From: DASZZX01 sp036260415
GTDB taxonomy: Bacteria; Actinomycetota; Nitriliruptoria; Nitriliruptorales; JAHWKO01
DNA length: 17,022 nucleotides
Assembly (NCBI GenBank): GCA_036260415.1
Contig: DASZZX010000183.1
Coordinates: forward strand, 1 to 17,022
Direction: 5' to 3'
Shown here: piece after piece, positions 1-6,688 of the stretch
Numbering within the stretch: the stretch's first letter is position 1
Layout of the letters: each line of letters starts with the position of its first letter
Position numbers and translations under genes: made by a program
The notes under the pieces: model-generated
The model's database searches: none
Told to the model about the DNA's origin: nothing
The model's input: the letters and a program-made list of their open reading frames with translations, nothing else

Positions 1-38
1 TCGGCTTGCGCCGGCGCGTCGGTGCGGACGTCGGGCAT
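1..38 (-). CDS. 5' end of a gene following nadD (partial, unidentified)
   Basis: An ATG at 38-36 overlaps the TGA stop of nadD as TGATG, which implies translational coupling. Only 12 residues fall inside the window (MPDVRTDAPAQA), too few to identify a family. In many actinobacteria the gene directly after nadD is the ribosomal silencing factor rsfS, or an LCP-family gene. That is context only, and nothing in these residues decides it. Confidence 0.5.
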   Translation of the reverse strand, partial: MPDVRTDAPAQA

Positions 39-637
39 CACGCCCCCGACGCCTGGTACAAGCCCTGCTGGCGCACGTACTCCCCGACCGCATCGGGGAT
101 CTGGTAGCGCACGGCTTGCCCCTCCCGGAACCGGCGGCGGATGTCGGTGGAGGACAGGTCGATGGGTGGCACCTGCAGGTGCCGGAGCCGGCCGAGCACC
201 GGGCCGTGGAGTTCCAGCTGGTGACCAGGGCGTGTGAGCGCCACGAACGTCGCCAGCTCGAGTGCCTTCTCCACCTCGACCCACTTGGGCATCTTCATGG
301 CAGCGTCGGCACCGACCAGGAACATGAAGTCGGCGCCGGGCATCTGGGCCGACAGCTCCAGCAGCGTGTCCACCGTGTAGGTGTTGCCGCCTCGGTCCAC
401 TTCGCTGCGGTTCACCACGAACGCGTCGTTGTCCTCGATGGCGAGTTCCACCATGCGGATGCGGTGCTGGGTGGGCGAGCACTCCCCCTTCATCCACGGT
501 TGACCGGCCACGACGAACTGCACCTGCTGCAGCCCCAGCTTCACGCGTGCCACCTCGGCCACGATCAGGTGGCCGACGTGGGGAGGATCGAACGTGCCGC
601 CCAGGAGGCCGATCCGAGGCGGTGGACGGAACACCAT
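38..637 (-). CDS. nadD: nicotinate-nucleotide adenylyltransferase NadD
   Basis: Encodes 199 aa, the usual NadD length. It transfers AMP from ATP to nicotinate mononucleotide, giving deamido-NAD in the cytoplasmic NAD pathway. The nucleotidyltransferase signature GGTFDPPHVGH lies at residues 13-23, the FLVGADA segment in the middle, and the C-terminal SSTDIRRRF motif, which contacts ATP in this family, near residue 175. I chose the ATG at 637 because it sits seven residues before the conserved strand (RIGLLGG). The longer open frame begins with a TTG and only adds an Arg/Thr-rich, non-conserved leader. No Shine-Dalgarno precedes this ATG, but a TAGCCT -10-like box lies 8 nt upstream, so a leaderless mRNA is possible. 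It overlaps the next gene (TGATG) and is divergent from the dehydrogenase at 799. Identity is secure; the exact start is fairly secure. Confidence 0.95.
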   Translation of the reverse strand: MVFRPPPRIGLLGGTFDPPHVGHLIVAEVARVKLGLQQVQFVVAGQPWMKGECSPTQHRIRMVELAIEDNDAFVVNRSEVDRGGNTYTVDTLLELSAQMPGADFMFLVGADAAMKMPKWVEVEKALELATFVALTRPGHQLELHGPVLGRLRHLQVPPIDLSSTDIRRRFREGQAVRYQIPDAVGEYVRQQGLYQASGA

Positions 638-645
638 GGAAGGCA

Positions 646-651
646 AGGCTA
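646..651 (-). promoter_or_regulatory. candidate -10 box for a leaderless nadD transcript
   Basis: On the minus strand TAGCCT fits the actinobacterial TANNNT -10 pattern. It is followed by TGCCTTCC and then the nadD ATG, so a start about 7-8 nt downstream would fall on the A of the ATG. No convincing -35 (GAGGTC or similar at the expected spacing) is visible. This is an inference from spacing alone. Confidence 0.35.
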
Positions 652-798
652 GCGCTCGGCCCGGCGTGGACCTCCGAGTTCGCGTGGATCGCTCGCGTGT
701 CCGCGACCGCACCGCCCGGACGGTCGTGGCCTGCTCGTGACGCCCCGCCGCCGGCCCGCTTCGTTGGGTGGCACACCGCGACGGCGAGGGAAACCACA

Positions 799-1983
799 AT
801 GCGAGCGGTCACCTGGCACGGCAAGCGCGACGTCCGCGTCGAGGACGTCCCCGATCCCGCCATCCTCGAACCCACCGACGCGATCATCCGGGTCACCTCG
901 AGTGCGATCTGCGGCTCCGACCTGCACCTGTACGAGGTGCTGACCCCCTACATGGAGGAGGGCGACATCCTGGGGCACGAGCCGATGGGCGTCGTGGAGG
1001 CGGTCGGTGCAGAGGTGGAGCACATCCAGCCCGGCGACCGGGTGGTGATCCCGTTCAACATCTCCTGCGGGCGTTGCTACATGTGCCAGCGCCAGCTGTT
1101 CGCCCAGTGCGAGACCACCCAGGTCCGCGCCTACGACAAGGGAGCAGCCCTGTACGGCTACACCAAGCTGTACGGCCAGGTGCCCGGGGGCCAGGCCGAG
1201 TACCTGCGCGTACCGCAGGCCCACTTCGGGCCGATCAAGGTCCCCCCGGGCCCGCCGGAGGAGCGCTTCCTCTACCTCTCCGACATCCTGCCCACCGCCT
1301 GGCAGGCGGTGGTCTACGCGGACGTGCCCGAGGGCGGCTCGCTGGCCGTCTTCGGCCTCGGCCCGGTCGGGCAGTTCTGCGTGCGCGTCGCCCGCCACAT
1401 GGGAGTCGAGCGCGTGATCGGCGTCGACCTCGTGCCCGAGCGGCTCGACCTGGCCCGCCGCTACGACGCCCAGGTGGTGGACGCGCGCCAGCACGAGGAC
1501 GTTCCCGCCACGATCAGGGACCTCACCCAGGGTCGCGGTCCCGACGCGGTGATCGACGCGGTCGGGTTGGAGGCGCACGGATCACCCCTGGAGGCGTTCA
1601 CGCAGAAGGCGGCGTCGATCCTGCCCGACGCGCTGGCCGAGCCGCTGACGGACCGGCTGGGGGTGGATCGGCTGAACGCGCTCACCAACAGCATCGAGAC
1701 GGTCCGTCGCGGCGGCACCCTGTCGATCACCGGTGTGTACGGGGGCGCGGTCGACCCGATCCCGATGATGCAGCTGTTCGACAAGGGGGTCCAGGTGCGC
1801 ATGGGCCAGTGCCACGTCAAGCGGTGGGTGGGCGACATCCTTCCGTTGCTGGCCGGTGACGACGATCCGCTCGGCACCGAGGAGCTGGCCACCCACCGGA
1901 TGCCGCTGGAGGACGCCCCGCGCGGCTACGACATCTTCCAGAGGAAGGCCGAGGGCGCGATCAAGGTCGTGCTGCAGCCCTGA
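799..1983 (+). CDS. zinc-dependent alcohol dehydrogenase (formaldehyde/threonine dehydrogenase-like MDR)
   Basis: Encodes 394 aa of the medium-chain dehydrogenase/reductase superfamily. The GroES-like N-terminal domain carries the catalytic zinc motifs CGSDLH (C38) and GHE (H60, E61). The structural-zinc lobe has four cysteines at C90, C93, C96 and C104. The Rossmann domain begins at VFGLGPVGQF. Such enzymes oxidise alcohols, formaldehyde adducts or polyols with NAD(P), and the substrate cannot be told from sequence. I chose the ATG at 799 because GAGGG sits 8 nt upstream and the protein begins MRAVTWHGKRDVRVEDVP, the normal N-terminus of this actinobacterial subgroup. The open frame extends upstream only as non-conserved sequence overlapping nadD. 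The gene stands alone, divergent from nadD and convergent with zwf. Confidence 0.9.
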   Translation: MRAVTWHGKRDVRVEDVPDPAILEPTDAIIRVTSSAICGSDLHLYEVLTPYMEEGDILGHEPMGVVEAVGAEVEHIQPGDRVVIPFNISCGRCYMCQRQLFAQCETTQVRAYDKGAALYGYTKLYGQVPGGQAEYLRVPQAHFGPIKVPPGPPEERFLYLSDILPTAWQAVVYADVPEGGSLAVFGLGPVGQFCVRVARHMGVERVIGVDLVPERLDLARRYDAQVVDARQHEDVPATIRDLTQGRGPDAVIDAVGLEAHGSPLEAFTQKAASILPDALAEPLTDRLGVDRLNALTNSIETVRRGGTLSITGVYGGAVDPIPMMQLFDKGVQVRMGQCHVKRWVGDILPLLAGDDDPLGTEELATHRMPLEDAPRGYDIFQRKAEGAIKVVLQP

Positions 1984-2009
1984 GGGTGACGCGACGTTCG
2001 GGCGGTGTG

Positions 2010-2055
2010 CGGTGATCCGCCGACGAGCGGGAGGTCGGCGGTGATCCGCCGACGA
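2010..2055. repeat. 17-bp direct repeat, two copies 29 bp apart
   Basis: CGGTGATCCGCCGACGA occurs exactly at 2010-2026 and 2039-2055, just after the dehydrogenase stop codon. The second copy forms the inner arm and loop of the terminator-like hairpin at 2027-2060. The first copy lacks the matching upstream arm, so this looks like a local duplication of half a terminator. Confidence 0.8.
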
Positions 2056-2060
2056 CCCGC
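2027..2060. terminator. bidirectional terminator-like hairpin between convergent adh and zwf
   Basis: GCGGG (2027-2031) pairs with CCCGC (2056-2060). A symmetric AG/GA internal loop follows, then GTCGGCGG (2034-2041) pairs with CCGCCGAC (2046-2053) around a TGAT tetraloop. That gives 13 base pairs centred between two convergent genes, 44 bp after the dehydrogenase stop and about 80 bp after the zwf stop. There is no U-tract, as is common in high-GC actinobacteria. The hairpin is seen directly; its terminator function is inferred. Confidence 0.6.
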
Positions 2061-2071
2061 CTCCTCGACCC

Positions 2072-2170
2072 GACGTCACCGCGGGTCGTGCCCTCCGCCG
2101 AGCTGACGGCACGGCGGCTCGTGCCACCCTCCAAGCTGACGTCACCGCGGGTCGTGCCAGCCTCCGTCGC
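2072..2170. repeat. three 33-bp tandem units spanning the 3' end of zwf
   Basis: A 21-bp core, GACGTCACCGCGGGTCGTGC plus C, starts at 2072 and again, identically, at 2138. A copy with 3 mismatches starts at 2105. The period is exactly 33 bp. The right-hand unit holds the last codons and stop of zwf. Read on the minus strand in the zwf frame past its TGA, the other two units encode RQLGGWHEPPC and RQLGGGHDPR-stop, echoing the true tail GGWHDPR-stop. Confidence 0.85.
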
Positions 2171-3533
2171 GGTCGATCAGCTCCTCCGCGTGCGCGGGAC
2201 CCCACGTGCCCGGTTCGTACAGGCGAAGCTCGGGGGGGTGCTGCAGCAGCCGGCCGACGATCCTCCACGCCTCCTCGACCACATCCGCGCGGGCGAACAG
2301 CGTCTGGTCGCCCACCATGGCGCCGGCCAGCAAGCGAGCGTAGGCAGCCTCGTGCGGTCCCTCGCGCCGCTCGTCGTACTCGTAGACGAGGTCGACGGGG
2401 CGGCTGACGAACGCGTCGCCGGGCTGCTTGATCTGCACCGACAGCGACACGCGCTCTCCCGGGTTCATGCGGAACACCAGGTGGTTGGGGTGCGGCGGGG
2501 GCGCGCCAGCGTGAGCGAAGAACGCCATCGGGGGGCGTCGGAACTCGACCAGCACCTCGGTCGCGGTGGTCGCCAGCCGCTTGCCGGCGCGCAGGTAGAA
2601 CGGCACACCCGCCCACCGCCACGAGTCCACCCACGCGCGCAGCGCCACGAACGTCTCGACCTGCGACGATGCGGCGACGCCCTCCTCGTCGCGGTAGCCG
2701 CGGTACTGACCGCGGACGACCTCGTCCGGGTCCACCGTGCGGATGGAGCGCAGCACCTTCGACTTCTCGTCACGCAAGGCCCGGGCGCGGATGTCGACCG
2801 GGGGCTCCATCGCGACCAGGCTGACGATCTGCAGCAGGTGGTTCTGGACCACGTCGCGCAGGGCACCGACCTCCTCGTAGAGCTTCCCCCGACCCTCGAT
2901 CCCGAAGTCCTCTGCCATGGTGATCTGCACGTTGTCGATGTAGTGGCTGTTCCACACCGGTTCGAGGAAGGTGTTGCCGAGCCGGAGCACCAGCAGGTCC
3001 AGGACGGTGGCCTTGCCCAGGAAGTGATCGATGCGGAACACCGACGCCTCGGGGAACGCTGAGAGCAGACACTGGTTGAGTCGACGGGCGGAGTCGAGGT
3101 CGCGCCCGAACGGTTTCTCGACGACGACGCGGCCCCCGTCGTTCAGGCCCACGCCGGCCAGACCGGCGATGACCGTCTCGAAGAGGCTCGGTGGGATGGC
3201 GAGGTAGATCAGCGGTCGGGTCGCATCGCCGACCGCCTCCGCGAGGGCCTCGTAGGTGGTGTCATCGCGGTAGTCGCCGCTCACGTAGTGCAGCTCGCGA
3301 GCCAGGCGGGCGAAGGCGTCCTCGTCGCGGTGGGGGCCGTCGAAGCGCTCGATGCCCTCGCGCGCGTGGTCGCGCAGGTCGTCGTCGCTCCAGGCTCTGC
3401 CGGCCACACCGATCACCGGCACCGGGTCGAGACGGCCGTCACGCGTGAGTTCCTGCAGCGCCGGGAACAGCTTCCTGCGCGCCAGGTCGCCGCTGGCACC
3501 GAATAGGATCACAGCGTCGCTGGGGACGGTCAC
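2142..3533 (-). CDS. zwf: glucose-6-phosphate 1-dehydrogenase
   Basis: Encodes 463 aa. It oxidises glucose 6-phosphate to 6-phosphogluconolactone, the entry step of the oxidative pentose phosphate pathway. The N-terminal dinucleotide site is GASGDLARRK (residues 12-21), EKPFG lies at 139-143, and the active-site RIDHFLGK at 167-174. H170 and H232 (VVQNHLLQ) match the family's catalytic histidines. The C-terminal domain contains FYLRAGKRL. I chose the GTG at 3533 because it forms a GTGA overlap with the gnd stop and stands just before the first conserved strand (AVILFGASG). The much longer open frame upstream is a shadow of gnd. The protein is somewhat shorter than the usual ~490-510 aa. Its 3' end is the first unit of a 33-bp tandem repeat. 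It is translationally coupled to gnd. Confidence 0.95.
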   Translation of the reverse strand: MTVPSDAVILFGASGDLARRKLFPALQELTRDGRLDPVPVIGVAGRAWSDDDLRDHAREGIERFDGPHRDEDAFARLARELHYVSGDYRDDTTYEALAEAVGDATRPLIYLAIPPSLFETVIAGLAGVGLNDGGRVVVEKPFGRDLDSARRLNQCLLSAFPEASVFRIDHFLGKATVLDLLVLRLGNTFLEPVWNSHYIDNVQITMAEDFGIEGRGKLYEEVGALRDVVQNHLLQIVSLVAMEPPVDIRARALRDEKSKVLRSIRTVDPDEVVRGQYRGYRDEEGVAASSQVETFVALRAWVDSWRWAGVPFYLRAGKRLATTATEVLVEFRRPPMAFFAHAGAPPPHPNHLVFRMNPGERVSLSVQIKQPGDAFVSRPVDLVYEYDERREGPHEAAYARLLAGAMVGDQTLFARADVVEEAWRIVGRLLQHPPELRLYEPGTWGPAHAEELIDRDGGWHDPR

Positions 3534-4402
3534 GGCCGGACCTGGTGGCCGCCGAAACGGTGACGGAGGATGGCGATCACACGCATCGCTGGTGAGTCGT
3601 GCTGCCGCGAGGCGAAGCGTGCGAACAGCGCCGCAGCGATCGCGGGGACGGGGACCGCCAGGTCGACCGCGGTCTGCACGGTCCACCGCCCCTCGCCGGA
3701 ATCCTCGGCGTAGCCCCGGACGCGGTCGAGGTCGGGGTCTTGGGCGAGCGCGTCGGCGAACAGGTCGAGGAGCCACGAGCGCACCACGCTGCCGTGACGC
3801 CACACCTCCACGGCGGCGGGAACGTCGATGTCGAGGTCGGTGGCGCGCAGCAGCTCGTAGCCCTCGGCGTAGGCCTCCATCAGGGCGTACTCGACCCCGT
3901 TGTGCACCATCTTGGCGAAGTGGCCGGCCCCGACCGGGCCGACGTGTGCGTGGCCGCCGGCGGTGGCCAGCGCGTCGAGGACGGGTCGGAGGTCGGCGAC
4001 GTCGCGGTCGGCTCCACCGAGCATGAGGCAGAAACCCTCCTCGAGACCCCACACACCACCGCTGACCCCGGCGTCCACGAGGTCGATGCCACGCTGTGCC
4101 AGCCGCCGCGCGTGGGCGATGGAGTCGCGCCAGTTGGAGTTGCCGCCGTCGACCAGCAGGTCTCCGGCGTCGAGCAGCTCGCCCAGCGCGACGATGGTCA
4201 GGTCGGTGGGGTCTCCTGCTGGCAGCATGAGCCACACGACGCGGCGCGGCTCGCCGTCGAGTGCGGCGACCAGGCCCTCGAGCGAGCCGACCTGAGTGAT
4301 CTCGCTGTCGCGGTCGTAACCGATGACCTGGTGGCCGTGGCGGCGCAGTCGGGTCGCCATGTTGCCTCCCATGCGGCCCAGTCCGACCATGCCCAGCTTC
4401 AT
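3530..4402 (-). CDS. gnd: 6-phosphogluconate dehydrogenase, decarboxylating, short form
   Basis: Encodes 290 aa. It oxidatively decarboxylates 6-phosphogluconate to ribulose 5-phosphate. The N-terminal Rossmann motif is GLGRMGGNM (residues 7-15). The substrate segment reads VDAGVSGGVWGLEEGF, and the catalytic region is GAGHFAKMVHNGVEYALMEA, containing the Lys and the HNG-E residues of the family. The length matches the ~300-aa YqeC/GndA-like subgroup, often NAD-preferring, rather than the ~470-aa classical enzyme. The ATG at 4402 is preceded by a strong GGGAGGTGAGCG. It is the first gene of a two-gene operon with zwf (GTGA overlap), so one control region, probably the repeat-bearing 4403-4700 stretch, should govern both. 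Cofactor preference is an inference from subgroup length. Confidence 0.93.
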   Translation of the reverse strand: MKLGMVGLGRMGGNMATRLRRHGHQVIGYDRDSEITQVGSLEGLVAALDGEPRRVVWLMLPAGDPTDLTIVALGELLDAGDLLVDGGNSNWRDSIAHARRLAQRGIDLVDAGVSGGVWGLEEGFCLMLGGADRDVADLRPVLDALATAGGHAHVGPVGAGHFAKMVHNGVEYALMEAYAEGYELLRATDLDIDVPAAVEVWRHGSVVRSWLLDLFADALAQDPDLDRVRGYAEDSGEGRWTVQTAVDLAVPVPAIAAALFARFASRQHDSPAMRVIAILRHRFGGHQVRP

Positions 4403-4497
4403 CGCTCACCTCCCGTCGCTCTGAGGACGGGTCGTCCGTGGTGACGGTAGCCGCCTTCGGGCAGCCCGGACCGGGCACCTCACCCGTGGTGGGGATC

Positions 4498-4537
4498 GCG
4501 GTGAGCGCTGGCCTGCACTGGACATGCCGCTCACCGC
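4498..4537. repeat. 10-bp perfect inverted repeat upstream of gnd
   Basis: GCGGTGAGCG (4498-4507) and CGCTCACCGC (4528-4537) are exact reverse complements separated by 20 bp. They lie in the divergent region between gnd (starts 4402, minus) and the 4701 gene (plus). The arms could be an operator pair or fold in the gnd leader RNA. Function is not known. Confidence 0.6.
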
Positions 4538-4557
4538 AGCCGGGGCGCACGGATCCC

Positions 4558-4639
4558 CGCCGCGATCGGTCAGGGTCGGCAGGTTCGACGCCGCGTTCGG
4601 TCAGGGTGACAAGCGGTCACCGCCGCGTTCGGTCAGGGT
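4558..4639. repeat. three ~19-bp direct repeats at 31-32 bp spacing (candidate operator array)
   Basis: CGCCGCGTTCGGTCAGGGT occurs at 4589-4607 and 4621-4639. A near copy, with AT for TT (CGCCGCGATCGGTCAGGGT), is at 4558-4576. The 31-32 bp spacing is about three helical turns, so the copies would face the same side of DNA. No promoter could be placed confidently. Together with the inverted repeat at 4498-4537 this fills the 298-bp gap between gnd and the 4701 gene. Confidence 0.65.
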
Positions 4640-4700
4640 CACGGCAGGTCGCCGCGGCGCTCACCCGGAAACATGGAGGCGGGCGTACCTAGGAGGTGCC

Positions 4701-5159
4701 GTGAAGCTTCGCGTGTTCTTCGACAGGGTCCGCATCATGGACGACCGCGACCCCAAGGTGGAGCCTCTGCGCTTGCGCGAGGCCAAGCCGCGGGTGGTGC
4801 CAGCGGACACGCGGTTGACGCTCGGGGCCCTCGTGCGCACGGACAACTACGGCGGCGTCGAGCAGAAGACCCGCCTACCGCGTGAGGGCCACTACACCCC
4901 GAAGTCGCTGTACTCCATCCGGATCGAACAGTCCATCTTCGAAGGCGACGTCGAGGACCACCTCAACATCCGTGTCGACGTGCTCCCACCAGATGCCGGC
5001 CGCGACCAGGCGGTCGACACCTACGAGCGGGAGTTCACGGGAGACCCGCAGTCGTGGCTCGGCAAGCACGCGCCCGACCAGGCCTCCGGCCCCGAGAACC
5101 TGGGCTGGTGGGAGCTCTACTACCGCATCGAACCAGCGGAGGAATCGGCCGACGGTTGA
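4701..5159 (+). CDS. hypothetical protein of unknown function (152 aa)
   Basis: I do not recognise the family. I chose the GTG at 4701 because AGGAGG ends 4 nt upstream (AGGAGGTGCC-GTG). The next in-frame ATG at 4737 lacks such a site, and the frame upstream of 4701 runs through intergenic repeats. The protein is acidic, cysteine-free, and has no signal peptide or membrane segment, so it is probably cytoplasmic. Alternating hydrophobic stretches (KLRVFFDRVRI, RLTLGALVRT, SLYSIRIEQSIF, HLNIRVDVLP, WWELYYRIE) suggest a mostly beta, possibly beta-sandwich, fold, and DD/DxD acidic clusters could bind metal. It is monocistronic, divergent from gnd and convergent with proA. The strong ribosome binding site and codon usage like its neighbours argue that it is a real gene. 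Confidence 0.75.
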   Translation: MKLRVFFDRVRIMDDRDPKVEPLRLREAKPRVVPADTRLTLGALVRTDNYGGVEQKTRLPREGHYTPKSLYSIRIEQSIFEGDVEDHLNIRVDVLPPDAGRDQAVDTYEREFTGDPQSWLGKHAPDQASGPENLGWWELYYRIEPAEESADG

Positions 5160-5214
5160 CCCCGCGGCCGTCCGACCTCGGGCCGGCGCCACGGACCCCA
5201 CGCCCCGACCGGGA

Positions 5215-5281
5215 CCGCCGGTTTCCCCCGATCGTGCGTCGCCACGGTCACCGACGACCGCCCCCACGCACGATCCGGCGG
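5215..5281. terminator. composite hairpin between the 4701 gene and proA
   Basis: Three nested pairings share one axis: CCGCCGG (5215-5221) with CCGGCGG (5275-5281), GATCGTGCGT (5230-5239) with ACGCACGATC (5266-5275), and CGGTC (5245-5249) with GACCG (5256-5260). The first two compete for base 5275. The structure lies 55 bp past the plus-strand stop and 68 bp past the proA stop, so a bidirectional terminator is the simplest reading. A long C-rich bulge (5222-5229) is unusual for one. Confidence 0.5.
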
Positions 5282-5348
5282 GGTGCCCCAGGCAGCCGCC
5301 GGCCGCCGACTCCCCGCTCCCCTCGCCAGTGTCGCGGGGCGACCTACC

Positions 5349-6593
5349 TCAGCGGCGGATGTGCCCGTCGCCGTCGACCAGGTACTTGACCGAGGTCAGC
5401 TCGCGCAGCGCCATGGGCCCCCGCGCGTGCGTCTTCTGGGTGGAGATCCCGATCTCGGCCCCGAAACCGAACTGCTCCCCGTCGGTGAACCGCGTCGAGG
5501 CGTTCACCACGACGACCGCCGCGTCCACCTCGCGCTGGAAGCGGCGGGCGGCGGCGCGATCCTGCGTCACGACCGCCTCGGTGTGCAGGGTGCCGAAGCG
5601 GCCGATGTGGGCGATGGCAGCGTCGAGATCGGTCACCACCGCCACGGCGAGCTTGAGGTCGAGGAACTCGGTCGCGAAGTCGTCGTCGGTGGCCTGGCCC
5701 ATGTCGACGATCTCACGCGCGCGCTCGTCGCCGACCAGCTCCACGCCGGCGGCGCGGAGCTCTGCGGCGACCTTCGGCAGGAACTCGCCCGCCACCGCTT
5801 CGTGGACCAGCAGCGTCTCGGCCGCGTTGCACACCGACGGCCGGGACACCTTGGCGTTGACCGCGATGTCCAGGGCCTGGGCGAGGTCGGCGGCGGCGTC
5901 CACGTAGACGTGGCAGTTGCCGGCCCCGTCGATCACCACCGGGACGCGGCTGTCGTCGATCACCCGCTGCACGAGCGCCGGACCTCCCCGGGGGATCAGG
6001 AGGTCCACCAGCCCCTGGGCGGTCAACAGCTCTCCGACGCTGTCGCGGGATGGGTCCTCCACCAGACACACAGCGTCCGCCGACAGCCCGTGCTCGGCGA
6101 GCTGCTCGCGGATGATCGCCGTCAGCGCGGCGTTGCTGTGTTGCGCGCTGGAGGAGCCGCGCAGCACGCAGGCGTTGCCCGACTTCAGGCACAGGCCGGC
6201 CGCGTCGACCGTGACGTTGGGTCGTGCCTCGTACACGATGGCGACCACCCCGAGCGGCACCCGGACCCGGCGGATCTCCAAACCGTTTGGCAGCGTCCAG
6301 CCAGCGACCACCTCCCCCACCGGGTCGTCCAATTGGACCACCTGCCGCAACCCACCGGCCATCCCCCGGATGCGTCCCTCGGTGAGAGTCAGCCGGTCGA
6401 TCAGGGTGTCGGTGAGTCCGGCCCTCCGCGCCGCTGCGACATCGCGCCGGTTGGCGTCGAGCAGGTCGGCGGCTCGCGCCTCCAGCGCGTCGGCGGTGGC
6501 GGCCAGCACGGCGTCCTTGGCCGCGGTGGGCAGGGTGGCCATACCACGGCTGGCGTGCTTGGCAGCCTGGCAGGTCTCGCGGACGGTGCGCAT
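5349..6593 (-). CDS. proA: glutamate-5-semialdehyde dehydrogenase (gamma-glutamyl phosphate reductase)
   Basis: Encodes 414 aa, the normal length. It reduces gamma-glutamyl phosphate with NADPH to glutamate 5-semialdehyde, the second step of proline synthesis. It has the aldehyde dehydrogenase fold. The catalytic cysteine is C255 in PSVCNAAETLLVH, GNCHVYVD precedes it, IYEARPNVTVD-type sequence (VYEARPNVTVD) lies near residue 121, and the C-terminus ARGPMALRELTSVKY is the family signature. I chose the ATG at 6593 because GGAGGTCCCC stands directly before it; an in-frame start eight codons earlier (6617) lacks one. It follows proB after a 95-bp gap and is the last gene of the core minus-strand cluster. 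The nadD gene that usually follows it lies about 4.7 kb away. Confidence 0.96.
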   Translation of the reverse strand: MRTVRETCQAAKHASRGMATLPTAAKDAVLAATADALEARAADLLDANRRDVAAARRAGLTDTLIDRLTLTEGRIRGMAGGLRQVVQLDDPVGEVVAGWTLPNGLEIRRVRVPLGVVAIVYEARPNVTVDAAGLCLKSGNACVLRGSSSAQHSNAALTAIIREQLAEHGLSADAVCLVEDPSRDSVGELLTAQGLVDLLIPRGGPALVQRVIDDSRVPVVIDGAGNCHVYVDAAADLAQALDIAVNAKVSRPSVCNAAETLLVHEAVAGEFLPKVAAELRAAGVELVGDERAREIVDMGQATDDDFATEFLDLKLAVAVVTDLDAAIAHIGRFGTLHTEAVVTQDRAAARRFQREVDAAVVVVNASTRFTDGEQFGFGAEIGISTQKTHARGPMALRELTSVKYLVDGDGHIRR

Positions 6594-6688
6594 GGGGACC
6601 TCCGGTCGGGCGCGCACATGGTAGGGGCCGACCCCGCGGGGCGTGCCCGTGCGGCGCGGTCATGGCCTGCGGCCGCGGCGCTGTGCCG

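Noticed and set aside
3534..4550. N-terminal extension of zwf to a frame start at 4550
   Set aside because: The extra 339 residues are an Arg/Pro-rich shadow of gnd; the GTG overlapping the gnd stop is the natural zwf start.
4558..4639. CRISPR-like array
   Set aside because: Only three short imperfect repeats with 12-13 bp between them, too small for spacers, and no cas genes.
4438..4700. Open frame through the repeats upstream of the 4701 gene, including upstream starts at 4524
   Set aside because: It consists of the direct repeats read as RSVRV-type peptides; the AGGAGG-preceded GTG at 4701 is the better start.
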